Position numbers and translations under genes: made by a program. Below, piece after piece: positions 45,234 through 53,001 of a DNA stretch of 64,000 nt. Numbering within the stretch: position 1 is the stretch's first letter; every line of letters starts with the position of its first letter. The notes beneath the pieces were generated by a model. That model saw only the letters and a program-made list of their open reading frames with translations. It was not told where the DNA came from and searched no databases. This DNA is from Sphingomonas sp. PP-CE-1A-559 (GTDB lineage: Bacteria; Pseudomonadota; Alphaproteobacteria; Sphingomonadales; Sphingomonadaceae): contig NZ_SLYA01000001.1 of assembly GCF_004340965.1 (NCBI RefSeq), positions 62,001-126,000 on the forward strand, given 5' to 3'.

Positions 45234-47537
45234 ATGACCGCATCCCGTTCCCGCGCCCTGTTCGTCCGTTTGCTCGCGGGATCGGTGCTGGCGATCGCCG
45301 CGCCCGCCGTGGCGCAGACGACCAACAATGCACCCGGTGCGGCGGCGGCGCGGACCGAGGCCCCCAAGGCGCGGCCGTGGATGAACACCGCGCTGAGCGC
45401 CGATGCGCGCGTCGATCTGCTCCTCAAGGAGATGACGCTCGACGAGAAGCTGCAGCTCACCTTCGGTTACTTTGCGACCAATGCCGACTGGCTGAAGACG
45501 CCGGTCAAGAACTGGGTCTATCCCAAGGACGGGCTGGCTGCGTCCGCTGGGATCGTGCCCGGCATTCCGCGGCTCGGTATCCCGAGCCAGTGGCAGACCG
45601 ATGCTGGCGTCGGTGTCGCTAGCCAGCGTGGGCCGACGCCTCGCTTACGCACCTCGCTGCCCTCCGGGATCGCTACCGCGTCGACCTGGAACCCCGAGCT
45701 GGCTCAGGCCGGCGGCGCGATGATTGGCAACGAGGCATTCCTGTCGGGCTTCAACGTGCAGCTTGCGGGCGGGATGAACCTGACGCGCGAGCCGCGCAAC
45801 GGCCGCAATTTCGAATATGGCGGTGAGGATCCGTTGCTGGCAGGCGTCATCACCGGGCACGAGATCAAGGGGATCCAGTCGCAGCACGTCGTCTCGACGA
45901 TGAAGCATTACGCGTTCAACGGGCAGGAGACGAACCGCAACAACATCGATCACAAGATCGGCGAACAGGCTGCGCGCCAGTCCGACCTGCTCGCGTTCGA
46001 GATCGCCAATGAGGTCGGTCAGCCCGGCTCGGTGATGTGCTCGTACAACCGCGTGAATGGTCATTATGCGTGCGAGAACGACTGGCTGCTCAACACCGTC
46101 CTAAAGCGCGACTGGGGCTTCAAGGGCTATGTAATGTCCGACTGGGGCGCGACGCATTCGACCAGCGAGGCGGCCAATGCCGGGCTCGACCAGCAGTCCG
46201 GCTGGGCGTTCGATCGCTCGGCGTATTTCGCCGATGCACTGCGTGAGGCGGTCAACAACGGCCATGTCAGCGAAGCGCGCGCGACCGACATGGCGCGGCG
46301 CGTACTGTGGGGGATGTTTTCCGTAGGAGCGTTCGACAAGGTCGTGGCGGGTGATCGCGCCACGACGATCGATTACGCCGGCCATGCCGCGGTGACGCGC
46401 GCGGACGCGGAAGAGGGCATCGTCCTGCTGAAGAACACCGCGGGGCTGTTGCCGATCGCCAAGACGGCGAAGTCGATCCTGCTGATCGGCGCGCATGCCG
46501 ATGTCGGCGTGCTGTCGGGCGGTGGCTCGAGCCAGGTCTATTCGCATAATGCCCCGGCCAATGGCCTGATCGTGGCGGACGAGTTCCCGAGCGGGTTCCC
46601 GGGGCCGAAGACCTATCACGCGTCGTCGCCGATGAAGGCGTTGCAGGCGCGGACCGGCGCGACCGTGACGTATCTCGACGGCAAGGACGTCAAGGCGGCG
46701 GCCGCGGCGGCGCGGAAAGCGGACGTCGTCGTCGCGTTCGGCGAGCAATGGACGGGCGAGTCGTTCGACGTGCCCGACCTGAACCTGCCGGCTGGCCAGA
46801 ACGCGCTGATCGACGCGGTCGCGGGGGCGAACGCGAAGACGGTGGTCGTGCTCGAAACCGGTGGCCCGGTGGTGATGCCGTGGCTCGGCAAGGTCGGGGC
46901 GGTGCTGGAGGCGTGGTATCCGGGTACGGCTGGCGGCGAGGCGATCGCGCGCGTGCTGACCGGTGAGATCAATCCGTCGGGGCATCTGCCTGCGACCTTC
47001 CCGGCGTCGCTTGCACAGATCCCGCGCCCGAAGCTTGAGGGTGACCCGAAGCTCGACCGCGATTCGCATCCAATGGGCAATTACGACATCGAGGGTGCGG
47101 CAGTCGGTTATAAGTGGTTCGACAAGACCGGCGCGAAGCCGCTGTTTCCGTTCGGCTATGGGCTTTCCTATACGAGCTTCGCGATGGATGGTTTGACCGC
47201 GGCGCCTGAGGGCAAGGGGATCAAGGCCGGTTTCTCGGTGAAGAACACCGGTGCGGTGCAGGGCAAGGCGGTCGCGCAGGTCTATGTGTCGGGTGCGGGC
47301 TGGGAGGCGCCCAAGCGGCTCGGGGCTTTCCGCAAGGTCGATCTCGCGCCGGGGGCCGAGCAGGCTGTTTCGGTGACGGTGGACCCGCGGTTGTTGGCGA
47401 CGTTCGATGTCGCGAGCGGCGGGTGGAAGATCGCTGGCGGCGACTACAAGGTGATGCTGGCGACGTCGGCGGCGGATGTCGTGCAGACGGTGACGGTGCG
47501 GATTGCGGCGCAGACGCTGGATCGTGGGGGGAAGTGA
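45234..47537 (+). CDS. Exported GH3-family beta-glucosidase/glycosidase
   Basis: A 767-residue periplasmic or secreted glycoside hydrolase. Signal peptide ALFVRLLAGSVLAIAAPAVA. The (beta/alpha)8 domain includes GIPSQWQTDAGVGVAS, KHYAFNGQETNRNNIDH and the nucleophile Asp303 in KGYVMSDWGATHST. The alpha/beta sandwich has EEGIVLLKNTAGLLPI and FGEQWTGESFDVPDL. A C-terminal fibronectin-III-like domain is present (LFPFGYGLSYTSFAMDG). GH3 enzymes remove non-reducing glucose or xylose; the specificity is not evident. No TonB receptor or transporter lies beside it. Of the in-frame starts, ATG 45234 gives the clean signal peptide. Confidence 0.93.
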   Translation: MTASRSRALFVRLLAGSVLAIAAPAVAQTTNNAPGAAAARTEAPKARPWMNTALSADARVDLLLKEMTLDEKLQLTFGYFATNADWLKTPVKNWVYPKDGLAASAGIVPGIPRLGIPSQWQTDAGVGVASQRGPTPRLRTSLPSGIATASTWNPELAQAGGAMIGNEAFLSGFNVQLAGGMNLTREPRNGRNFEYGGEDPLLAGVITGHEIKGIQSQHVVSTMKHYAFNGQETNRNNIDHKIGEQAARQSDLLAFEIANEVGQPGSVMCSYNRVNGHYACENDWLLNTVLKRDWGFKGYVMSDWGATHSTSEAANAGLDQQSGWAFDRSAYFADALREAVNNGHVSEARATDMARRVLWGMFSVGAFDKVVAGDRATTIDYAGHAAVTRADAEEGIVLLKNTAGLLPIAKTAKSILLIGAHADVGVLSGGGSSQVYSHNAPANGLIVADEFPSGFPGPKTYHASSPMKALQARTGATVTYLDGKDVKAAAAAARKADVVVAFGEQWTGESFDVPDLNLPAGQNALIDAVAGANAKTVVVLETGGPVVMPWLGKVGAVLEAWYPGTAGGEAIARVLTGEINPSGHLPATFPASLAQIPRPKLEGDPKLDRDSHPMGNYDIEGAAVGYKWFDKTGAKPLFPFGYGLSYTSFAMDGLTAAPEGKGIKAGFSVKNTGAVQGKAVAQVYVSGAGWEAPKRLGAFRKVDLAPGAEQAVSVTVDPRLLATFDVASGGWKIAGGDYKVMLATSAADVVQTVTVRIAAQTLDRGGK

Positions 47538-47545
47538 GGGTTCGT

Positions 47546-47691
47546 CCGTTCGTCCCGAGTAGGCGGCGAGCAGCTTCGTAGGAGCGTATCGAGACGGCGT
47601 ATCGAGGGACGGGTTTCCGCGCGGAACCTGTACCTCGATGTGAGCCCTCGATACGCCAAAAGGCTACTCGGTCTTTACTCGGCACGAACGG
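47546..47691. repeat. Long imperfect inverted repeat, 'CCGTTCGTCCCGAGTAG' type
   Basis: The outer arms CCGTTCGTCCCGAGTAG and CTACTCGG...GGCACGAACGG enclose an inner pair GGCGTATCGAGGG/CCCTCGATACGCC. The outer tips match the 12891-12961 element, so this is a longer relative of it. Confidence 0.75.
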
Positions 47692-47880
47692 GGTTGGGGG
47701 CGAGGGCTTGACCAGGTCCCTCCTCAATAAGAGCAAGAGAAGAGACCTGCCAACTGGAAGGGGCGATCAAGTTCCGCCCCTAATCCTCTCCCACCTGGGG
47801 TAAGTGGCGCCGAAGGTAATGGTGCCTATGCCCTTCGAGCAAGTACGTGTCGGCGGTTGCGCGGCACGATACCCTTCCTT

Positions 47881-47931
47881 GTTCTCCCGCGAAGGCGGGA
47901 GCCAGGCTGGATCCCCGCCTTCGCGGGGAAA
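47881..47931. repeat. Palindromic pair, 'TCCCGCGAAGGCGGGA' type, copy 2
   Basis: GTTCTCCCGCGAAGGCGGGA followed by inverted ATCCCCGCCTTCGCGGGGA. It is related to 31324-31378. Confidence 0.8.
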
Positions 47932-47960
47932 CAAATCTCACTTGCTCAAAAGGGATATCC

Positions 47961-48048
47961 ACCGAAGGTGACGGAGGGGGAGGTAGGTGACACCGGCGTT
48001 CCGTGTCTCCCTCCGTCACCTTCGGTGCCACCTCCCCCTGCCGGGGGA
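47961..48048. repeat. Inverted repeat, 'ACCGAAGGTGACGGAGGG' type
   Basis: ACCGAAGGTGACGGAGGG (47961-47978) pairs perfectly with CCCTCCGTCACCTTCGGT (48010-48027). It is followed by CCTCCCCCTGCCGGGGGAGG. It lies downstream of the DUF885 gene. Confidence 0.8.
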
Positions 48049-48065
48049 GGATTAGGCGGCTTGGC

Positions 48066-49880
48066 TCAACCCCGCGCCTTCATCGCCGCGATCCGCTCGT
48101 CGACGCGGCGTTCCAGGATCGTGAGCGGCATTGCGCCTTCCTTCAGTATGTCGTGGAATTGCTTCAGGTCGAACTTGTCGCCTAGCGCCGCCTTCGCCTT
48201 CATCCGTGCGCGCGTCCATGCCATGTGGCCGACCTTGTAGCTGCAGGCCTGGCCTGCCTGCGTGCAGTAGCGCTCCACTTCGCGCTGCGTGCGCGGCCGG
48301 GCGAAGCCGGTCGTCGCGACCATGTAGTCGGTCGCCTTCTCGCGGCTCCAGCGCTTCGCATGGATGCCGGTATCGACCACCAGTCGCGTCGCGCGGAAGA
48401 GGAACGACTGGAGATACCCGGCGCGCTCCAGCGGCGACGCATAGGCACCGAGTTCGTCGGCGAGTTGCTCCGCGTACAGCGCCCAGCCTTCCGAATAGGC
48501 CGAGAAGAAGCCGATCTTGCGCAGCGTCGGAATGTCCTTCGATTCCTGCGCGAGGCTGATCTGGAGGTGATGCCCCGGCACGCCCTCGTGATAGGTGAGC
48601 GACGGCAGCGTGTATTTCGGCCAGTCGCCGACGTCCTTCAGATTGACGAAGTAAATCGCCGGGCGGCTGCCATCCAGCGAGGCGCGGTTGTAATAGCCGT
48701 TCGATGCGCCGTCCTGGATCTCGACCGGGACCGCGCGGATCTCGAGCGGCTGCGTCGGCACTTCGGAGAACGCTTGTGGCAGCTTTGCATACATCGCCTT
48801 GATGCCGTCGTTCAGGCCGGCGATCAGTTCGGTGCGGCCTTCCGGGGTGTTCGCGTAGAGCTGGTCCGGCGTGACGTTCAGTTTCGCCAGCCGCTCGCCG
48901 ACCGTGCCGGTCGTGAAGCCCTGCGATTTCAGGATCGTATCGAGCTGCGCGGTGATCTCCGCGACCTGCGCCAGGCCGATGCGGTGGACCTCGTCGGGGC
49001 TCATCGTCGTGGTGGTCGCCTGGTTCAGCGCCATCGCGTAGATCGCGTCGCCATTGGGCACGCGCCAGATGCCGTCGCCGGGCTTGGTGGTCGGTTTCAG
49101 CCGCTCGATCAGCGCGATCTGGCGGTCGAGCGCGGGATAGACCTTGCCCTCGACGATCTTCGAAGCGCGCGCTTGCCAGTCGTCGGTCAGGCCCTTCGCC
49201 GCGGCGCGCTTGACCAATGACTGGACGATGCTCGACGTCGCCGCCGGCTGGCCGCGCAGTTTCCGCATCTGGCCGAGCGTCAGGTCGAGCGACCAGCCGG
49301 GTGCGAGCAGGCCGCGTGCCGCCTCCGCTTGCTGCATTGCGCTTTCCTGGTCGAGCACCGTGCCGAACTGGTCGAGCCGCGACAGATACGCCTCGGCATC
49401 CGGGGTGGCGTTGATCGTGTGCGCGGTGTTGAGGAAGTCGGGCACCTGGAAATAGGCGCCGCCCTGCTGGAAGATCCGGTAGGGACGGATCGGGCTGTCC
49501 ATGCCGAACTTCTCGGGCGCTGCGATCTGCGTGGCGAGCGAGTAGCGCACGACTTCGAGGTTGAGCTTGGCGGCGGGTGACAGGCCTGCGCCGTCGTAGC
49601 GAGCGAGAGTGGCGAGCGCGGCCTTGGTCTCGGCGACGTCGCGCGCGCGCTTGTCGGGTGTGCGTGGCGACAATTGCCCCTTCAGCGATGCTAGCGGCCC
49701 CTTGTCGAGGCCAAGCGACGTCGCGAGCTCGGGCGACCGCGCGACGCTCGCCTGGAAGATCCGCTCGAAATCGGCGTTGAGCGCGGTGTCGCCGCTCGAC
49801 TGCGCGAAGGCCGACGACGGCAGCAGCGTTGTGGCGAGCGCGGCGACGCCTCCCGATGCGAGGAACTGGCGACGATCCAT
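48066..49880 (-). CDS. DUF885-family exported metallopeptidase-like protein
   Basis: 604 residues from ATG 49880, with GGGAG at a good distance; the frame is open upstream without similarity. The N-terminus MDRRQFLASGGVAALATTLL has a twin-arginine-like signal followed by a hydrophobic stretch ending SSAFAQ. The zinc-peptidase-like motif of DUF885 is SLTYHEGVPGHHLQISLAQE (HExxxGHH), with a later Glu in GFFSAYSEGWALYAEQLADE. Conserved C-terminal blocks are VVDTGIHAKRWSREKATDYM and CTQAGQACSYKVGHMAW. Substrates are unknown for most members; a peptidase role is inferred. It is divergent from the NepR-like gene. Confidence 0.88.
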   Translation of the reverse strand: MDRRQFLASGGVAALATTLLPSSAFAQSSGDTALNADFERIFQASVARSPELATSLGLDKGPLASLKGQLSPRTPDKRARDVAETKAALATLARYDGAGLSPAAKLNLEVVRYSLATQIAAPEKFGMDSPIRPYRIFQQGGAYFQVPDFLNTAHTINATPDAEAYLSRLDQFGTVLDQESAMQQAEAARGLLAPGWSLDLTLGQMRKLRGQPAATSSIVQSLVKRAAAKGLTDDWQARASKIVEGKVYPALDRQIALIERLKPTTKPGDGIWRVPNGDAIYAMALNQATTTTMSPDEVHRIGLAQVAEITAQLDTILKSQGFTTGTVGERLAKLNVTPDQLYANTPEGRTELIAGLNDGIKAMYAKLPQAFSEVPTQPLEIRAVPVEIQDGASNGYYNRASLDGSRPAIYFVNLKDVGDWPKYTLPSLTYHEGVPGHHLQISLAQESKDIPTLRKIGFFSAYSEGWALYAEQLADELGAYASPLERAGYLQSFLFRATRLVVDTGIHAKRWSREKATDYMVATTGFARPRTQREVERYCTQAGQACSYKVGHMAWTRARMKAKAALGDKFDLKQFHDILKEGAMPLTILERRVDERIAAMKARG

Positions 49881-50021
49881 GACGAATTCTCCCGTGAACT
49901 TTGGCGCATCTAAGCCGATCTCGGTCCGGATCGCCAGCGCTTCGGAAACTGGAATTTCGACGCGTCTGCGGCCGGAACCGGCGCGAAACATGCGCATATG
50001 GCGAAACCGCGGGAAACTGCC

Positions 50022-50046
50022 GGAACAAGCGCGGATATCGTCGGTT
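50022..50046 (+). promoter_or_regulatory. Candidate sigma-EcfG (general stress response) promoter
   Basis: GGAAC (50022-50026), 16 nt, then GGTT (50043-50046), one mismatch from the alphaproteobacterial consensus GGAAC-N16/17-CGTT. The start site would fall near 50052, about 65 nt before the GTG of the NepR-like frame. Confidence 0.5.
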
Positions 50047-50118
50047 TGACCCGAGAGCCCGGCGGTGTCCTTACCCCCCCGAAGGATGCCGTCGGGTGTA
50101 TGCGTAGGTGAGGTAGAC

Positions 50119-50298
50119 GTGCGAGACGAGACATCCAGGCGTGAAGCCGGCAGGCGTGAAGCCGGCGCACGATTGCATGATGTCGGCGAGAGATTGCGCT
50201 CGTCCTGGCAGACTCCCACGGACACGATGATCACCGAGGACATCCCGACGCTGCTCACGCGCCTGTCGCAGGTGCCGAAGACCCGCAAGAAACCGTAA
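50119..50298 (+). CDS. NepR-like anti-sigma factor candidate (59 residues)
   Basis: A small basic/acidic helical protein. The GTG at 50119 follows GGTGAGG by 5 nt; the frame is open upstream to GTG 50065. Residues 21-49 (DVGERLRSSWQTPTDTMITE, then DIPTLLTRL) align without gaps to the NepR helical core pattern 'D-I/V-G-xx-L-R-xx-aromatic ... LLxxL'. The usual Pro-x-Pro of NepR is not kept. NepR sequesters sigma-EcfG until phospho-PhyR removes it. The tail is Lys/Arg-rich. Its N-terminal RREAGRREAG comes from a perfect 15-bp tandem duplication. phyR and ecfG are not nearby, so it would be an orphan or second NepR. Medium confidence. Confidence 0.5.
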   Translation: MRDETSRREAGRREAGARLHDVGERLRSSWQTPTDTMITEDIPTLLTRLSQVPKTRKKP

Positions 50299-50302
50299 TT
50301 CG

Positions 50303-50329
50303 ATCGGTCCGGCGCGCGGCCGGACCGAT
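50303..50329. terminator. Bidirectional terminator between the NepR-like gene and manC
   Basis: Perfect 11-bp arms ATCGGTCCGGC (50303-50313) and GCCGGACCGAT (50319-50329) with a 5-nt loop. It lies 5 nt after the NepR-like stop and 14 nt from the convergent manC stop. A terminator exactly here supports the reality of the small upstream gene. Confidence 0.75.
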
Positions 50330-50343
50330 TCTATGTCCTGACC

Positions 50344-51432
50344 TCAGCTGGTCGGCGCGGTGTTCTTCGCAGCGTCTTTCATCGCCTCGATGAGCTTCTT
50401 TACTTCCTGGCTGCGGCCGCGCGGCATGATCAGTACGTCGTTGCCGCTCGCGACCACGATCAGGTCCTCGACGCCGACCAGCGAGACGCGGACGCCGTCG
50501 CTGCGGACGAAGCAGTTCTTCGTATCGATCGCCAGCACATCGCCGTCGCCGTGGCTGCGGTGCGCGTTACCGTCGCCGTCGGTGTCGCTGATCGCGTGCA
50601 GCGCGTCCCAGCTGCCGACGTCGTTCCACCCCATCGCGACCGGCACGACCGCGACCCGGTCGGCCTTTTCCATGACCGCGTAATCGATCGAGTCGTCGGG
50701 CGAGGCGGCGAACGCGACGGCGTCGGGGTAGATCCGCGAGCCCTGGGTACGCGCCTTGTCCATCGCCTCCTGCGTGGCGGTCAGGATGCCCGGATCGAAC
50801 TGTGCGAGCGCCTCGAGATAGGCGTCGGCGAGGAACAGGAAGATGCCGCCGTTCCAGGCATGGTCGCCGCTGGCGAGCATCGACTGTGCCTTGTCGAGCG
50901 GCGGCTTCTCGACGAACCGCGCGACGCGGTTGACGCCGGGCTGAAGCTCGTCGCCGATCTGGATCCAGCCATAGCCGATCTCGGGCGCGTCTGGTGCGAT
51001 CCCGAATGTGACCAGCCACCCTTGGGTGACGAGCGGCATCGCTGCTTCGATCGCTGCGTGGAATGCCGCAACATCGCCGATAACGTGGTCCGACGGCATC
51101 ACCAGCAACGCGTCGCCGCCGCCACCTGCGGCAATCGCGGCGAGCGCGATGGCGGGCGCGGTGTTGCGGCCGATCGGCTCCAGGATCAACGCCTGCGGGG
51201 TTGCACCGGCCTCGGCCAGCTGCTGTTCGACGAGGTCTGCATGACGCGCATTGGCGACGACGATCGGTGCGGCGAAGCGATCGCCGAACGCGCGGCCCGC
51301 GGTCAGCTGCAGCATCGTCTCGTCCGCGGTCAGCGCCAGCATCTGCTTGGGCATCTCAGGGCGCGACATAGGCCAGAGGCGCGTGCCCGAACCGCCTGAA
51401 AGAATAACGGGAACGATCTTACGTGCGGTCAT
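50344..51432 (-). CDS. manC: Mannose-1-phosphate guanylyltransferase
   Basis: Makes GDP-mannose from GTP and mannose-1-phosphate for polysaccharide synthesis. From ATG 51432 it is 362 residues. It has the pyrophosphorylase signature ILSGGSGTRLWPMSRPEMPK with downstream Lys, then LILEPIGRNTAPAIALAAI, LLVMPSDHVI and RFVEKPPLDKAQ. The length matches the short form without the C-terminal phosphomannose isomerase domain. It is divergent from the sugar transferase (161 nt apart), and both probably serve the same exopolysaccharide. Confidence 0.94.
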   Translation of the reverse strand: MTARKIVPVILSGGSGTRLWPMSRPEMPKQMLALTADETMLQLTAGRAFGDRFAAPIVVANARHADLVEQQLAEAGATPQALILEPIGRNTAPAIALAAIAAGGGGDALLVMPSDHVIGDVAAFHAAIEAAMPLVTQGWLVTFGIAPDAPEIGYGWIQIGDELQPGVNRVARFVEKPPLDKAQSMLASGDHAWNGGIFLFLADAYLEALAQFDPGILTATQEAMDKARTQGSRIYPDAVAFAASPDDSIDYAVMEKADRVAVVPVAMGWNDVGSWDALHAISDTDGDGNAHRSHGDGDVLAIDTKNCFVRSDGVRVSLVGVEDLIVVASGNDVLIMPRGRSQEVKKLIEAMKDAAKNTAPTS

Positions 51433-51593
51433 GAAGCCTCCTGCTGGCGCCGAGCTATAACGTGGCAATTTCGCGCGCCAATCGCCGAATGATCGGATTG
51501 GCATGCAGTCTTCAGGCTTTTTTGGTGTTTTACTGCGAAACGTGGCGTTCAGGTGTCGGAAGCGTTTACACTGGTGCGTCGGGATAGCGGACG

Positions 51594-52982
51594 ATGATAC
51601 GGCTCTTCAAGCATTACGTACCCTATGCGGTCCTCCTGCTCGGCCTTGTCGATGCGGTGTTGTTGATCGCGTCGGCGGAGATCGGCTGGATCGTCCGTGC
51701 GCATCAGATCGGCATGGAGGTCGGCCCGATCCATACCCGGATCGCGCAGTTGCTGACGTTCGCGCTCGCACTGCAGGTCTCGCTGGTCGCGGTAGGGGCG
51801 TACGGCGTCGCGTCGTTCCTGTCGCTGCGTTTTGCTGCCGCGCGGCTGGCTGTCGCGCTGTCGCTGGGCGTAATGTTCCTGTCACTGATCTTCTTCCTCG
51901 TGCCCCCGCTCGCGCTGTGGCGATCGAACCTGCTCTACGCGACGGTGATCGCGACCGTCCTGCTCGTCACGGTCCGCGCGGTGCTGGGGAAGACGCTCGG
52001 GGGCGAGACGTTCAAGCGGCGGATCGTCGTGCTCGGCGCCGGGACGCGCGCCGCGCGGATCGAGACGCTTGCTGCGCAACCCGGCGTCAACTTCGTCGTC
52101 GCGGGCTTCGTCCTGATGGGCGAGGCGGACCCGGTGGTCCAGGGCGCGATGCCGCGCGCCGACATCCCCAATCTCGCCGCGCATATCGTCGACCAGAATG
52201 CGAGCGAGGTCGTGCTGGCGCTCGACGAACGCCGCAACGCCCTGCCGATGAAGGATTTGCTCCGCGTCCGCACCACCGGCGTGCAGGTCAGCGAGATATC
52301 GAGCTTTCTCGAACGCGAGACGGGACGCATCGACCTGAAGAGCGTCAACCCGTCCTGGCTGATTTTCTCCGACGGGTTCGCCTCCAGCCGGATGCTGTCG
52401 AGCGTGTTCAAGCGCGCGTTCGATATCGTCGCCAGCGGACTGCTGCTGGTCGTCACGCTGCCGATCATCCTGCTCACCGCGATCGCGATCAAGCTCGAGT
52501 CGAAGGGTCCCGCTTTCTATCGCCAGCGTCGCGTCGGGCTGTACAACGAGGGGTTCGACATCCTGAAGCTGCGGTCGATGCGGCAGGACGCCGAGGTCGC
52601 GGGCAAGGCGGTCTGGGCGGCGGAGGATGATCCACGGATCACGCGGATCGGTCGCTTCATCCGGAAAGTGCGGATCGACGAACTGCCGCAGACCTGGACC
52701 GTGCTGAAGGGCGAGATGAGCTTCGTCGGCCCGCGTCCGGAACGGCCGCAGTTCGTCCAGCAGCTCGAGGAGCAGCTGCCGTTCTACGCCGAGCGGCATA
52801 TGGTGAAGCCCGGGATCACCGGCTGGGCGCAGATCAATTATCCCTATGGCGCGTCGATCGAGGATGCGCGCCACAAGCTCGAATATGATTTGTATTACGC
52901 GAAGAATTATTCGCCGTTCCTCGACATGCTGATCCTGTTGCAGACTCTCCGCGTGGTTTTGTGGCCGGCGGGCGCGCGGTGA
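51594..52982 (+). CDS. Initiating undecaprenyl-phosphate sugar phosphotransferase (EpsB/WcaJ type)
   Basis: A polyprenyl-phosphate hexose-1-phosphate transferase that starts exopolysaccharide repeat units at the inner membrane. The 462-residue protein has four N-terminal spans (about 10-125), a Rossmann-like CoA-binding fold (RRIVVLGAGTRAARIETLAA), and another membrane hairpin (IVASGLLLVVTLPIILLTAI). The C-terminal bac_transf catalytic domain shows GPAFYRQRRVGLYNEGFDIL, KLRSMR, RKVRIDELPQTWTVLKGEMS, FVGPRPERP and KPGITGWAQINYPYG. It precedes prsK by 19 nt, the pattern of TIGR03013-type transferases in PEP-CTERM/XrtA exopolysaccharide loci. Confidence 0.9.
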   Translation: MIRLFKHYVPYAVLLLGLVDAVLLIASAEIGWIVRAHQIGMEVGPIHTRIAQLLTFALALQVSLVAVGAYGVASFLSLRFAAARLAVALSLGVMFLSLIFFLVPPLALWRSNLLYATVIATVLLVTVRAVLGKTLGGETFKRRIVVLGAGTRAARIETLAAQPGVNFVVAGFVLMGEADPVVQGAMPRADIPNLAAHIVDQNASEVVLALDERRNALPMKDLLRVRTTGVQVSEISSFLERETGRIDLKSVNPSWLIFSDGFASSRMLSSVFKRAFDIVASGLLLVVTLPIILLTAIAIKLESKGPAFYRQRRVGLYNEGFDILKLRSMRQDAEVAGKAVWAAEDDPRITRIGRFIRKVRIDELPQTWTVLKGEMSFVGPRPERPQFVQQLEEQLPFYAERHMVKPGITGWAQINYPYGASIEDARHKLEYDLYYAKNYSPFLDMLILLQTLRVVLWPAGAR

Positions 52983-53001
52983 TCGTCGCGTCGCACCGCG
53001 C

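Larger units (their letters stand above)
47538..48065. other. 528-nt gene-free stretch packed with palindromic repeats
   Basis: No supported coding frame. It contains three different paired palindromes (47546-47691, 47881-47931, 47961-48048) and a degraded fragment of the third type at about 47785-47830. It lies between the convergent GH3 and DUF885 genes. Confidence 0.75.

Noticed and set aside
48066..50028. Overlapping reverse-strand frame in the DUF885 region and N-terminal extension up to 50288
   Set aside because: The extension upstream of ATG 49880 has no signal or family similarity and crosses the NepR-like gene. The ATG at 49880 has a GGGAG site and starts a twin-arginine-like signal.
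51433..51593. Possible sigma-54 (-24/-12) promoter between manC and the sugar transferase
   Set aside because: TGGCATGCAGTCTTC has the GG element but lacks GC at the required 10-bp spacing; no other candidate is better.
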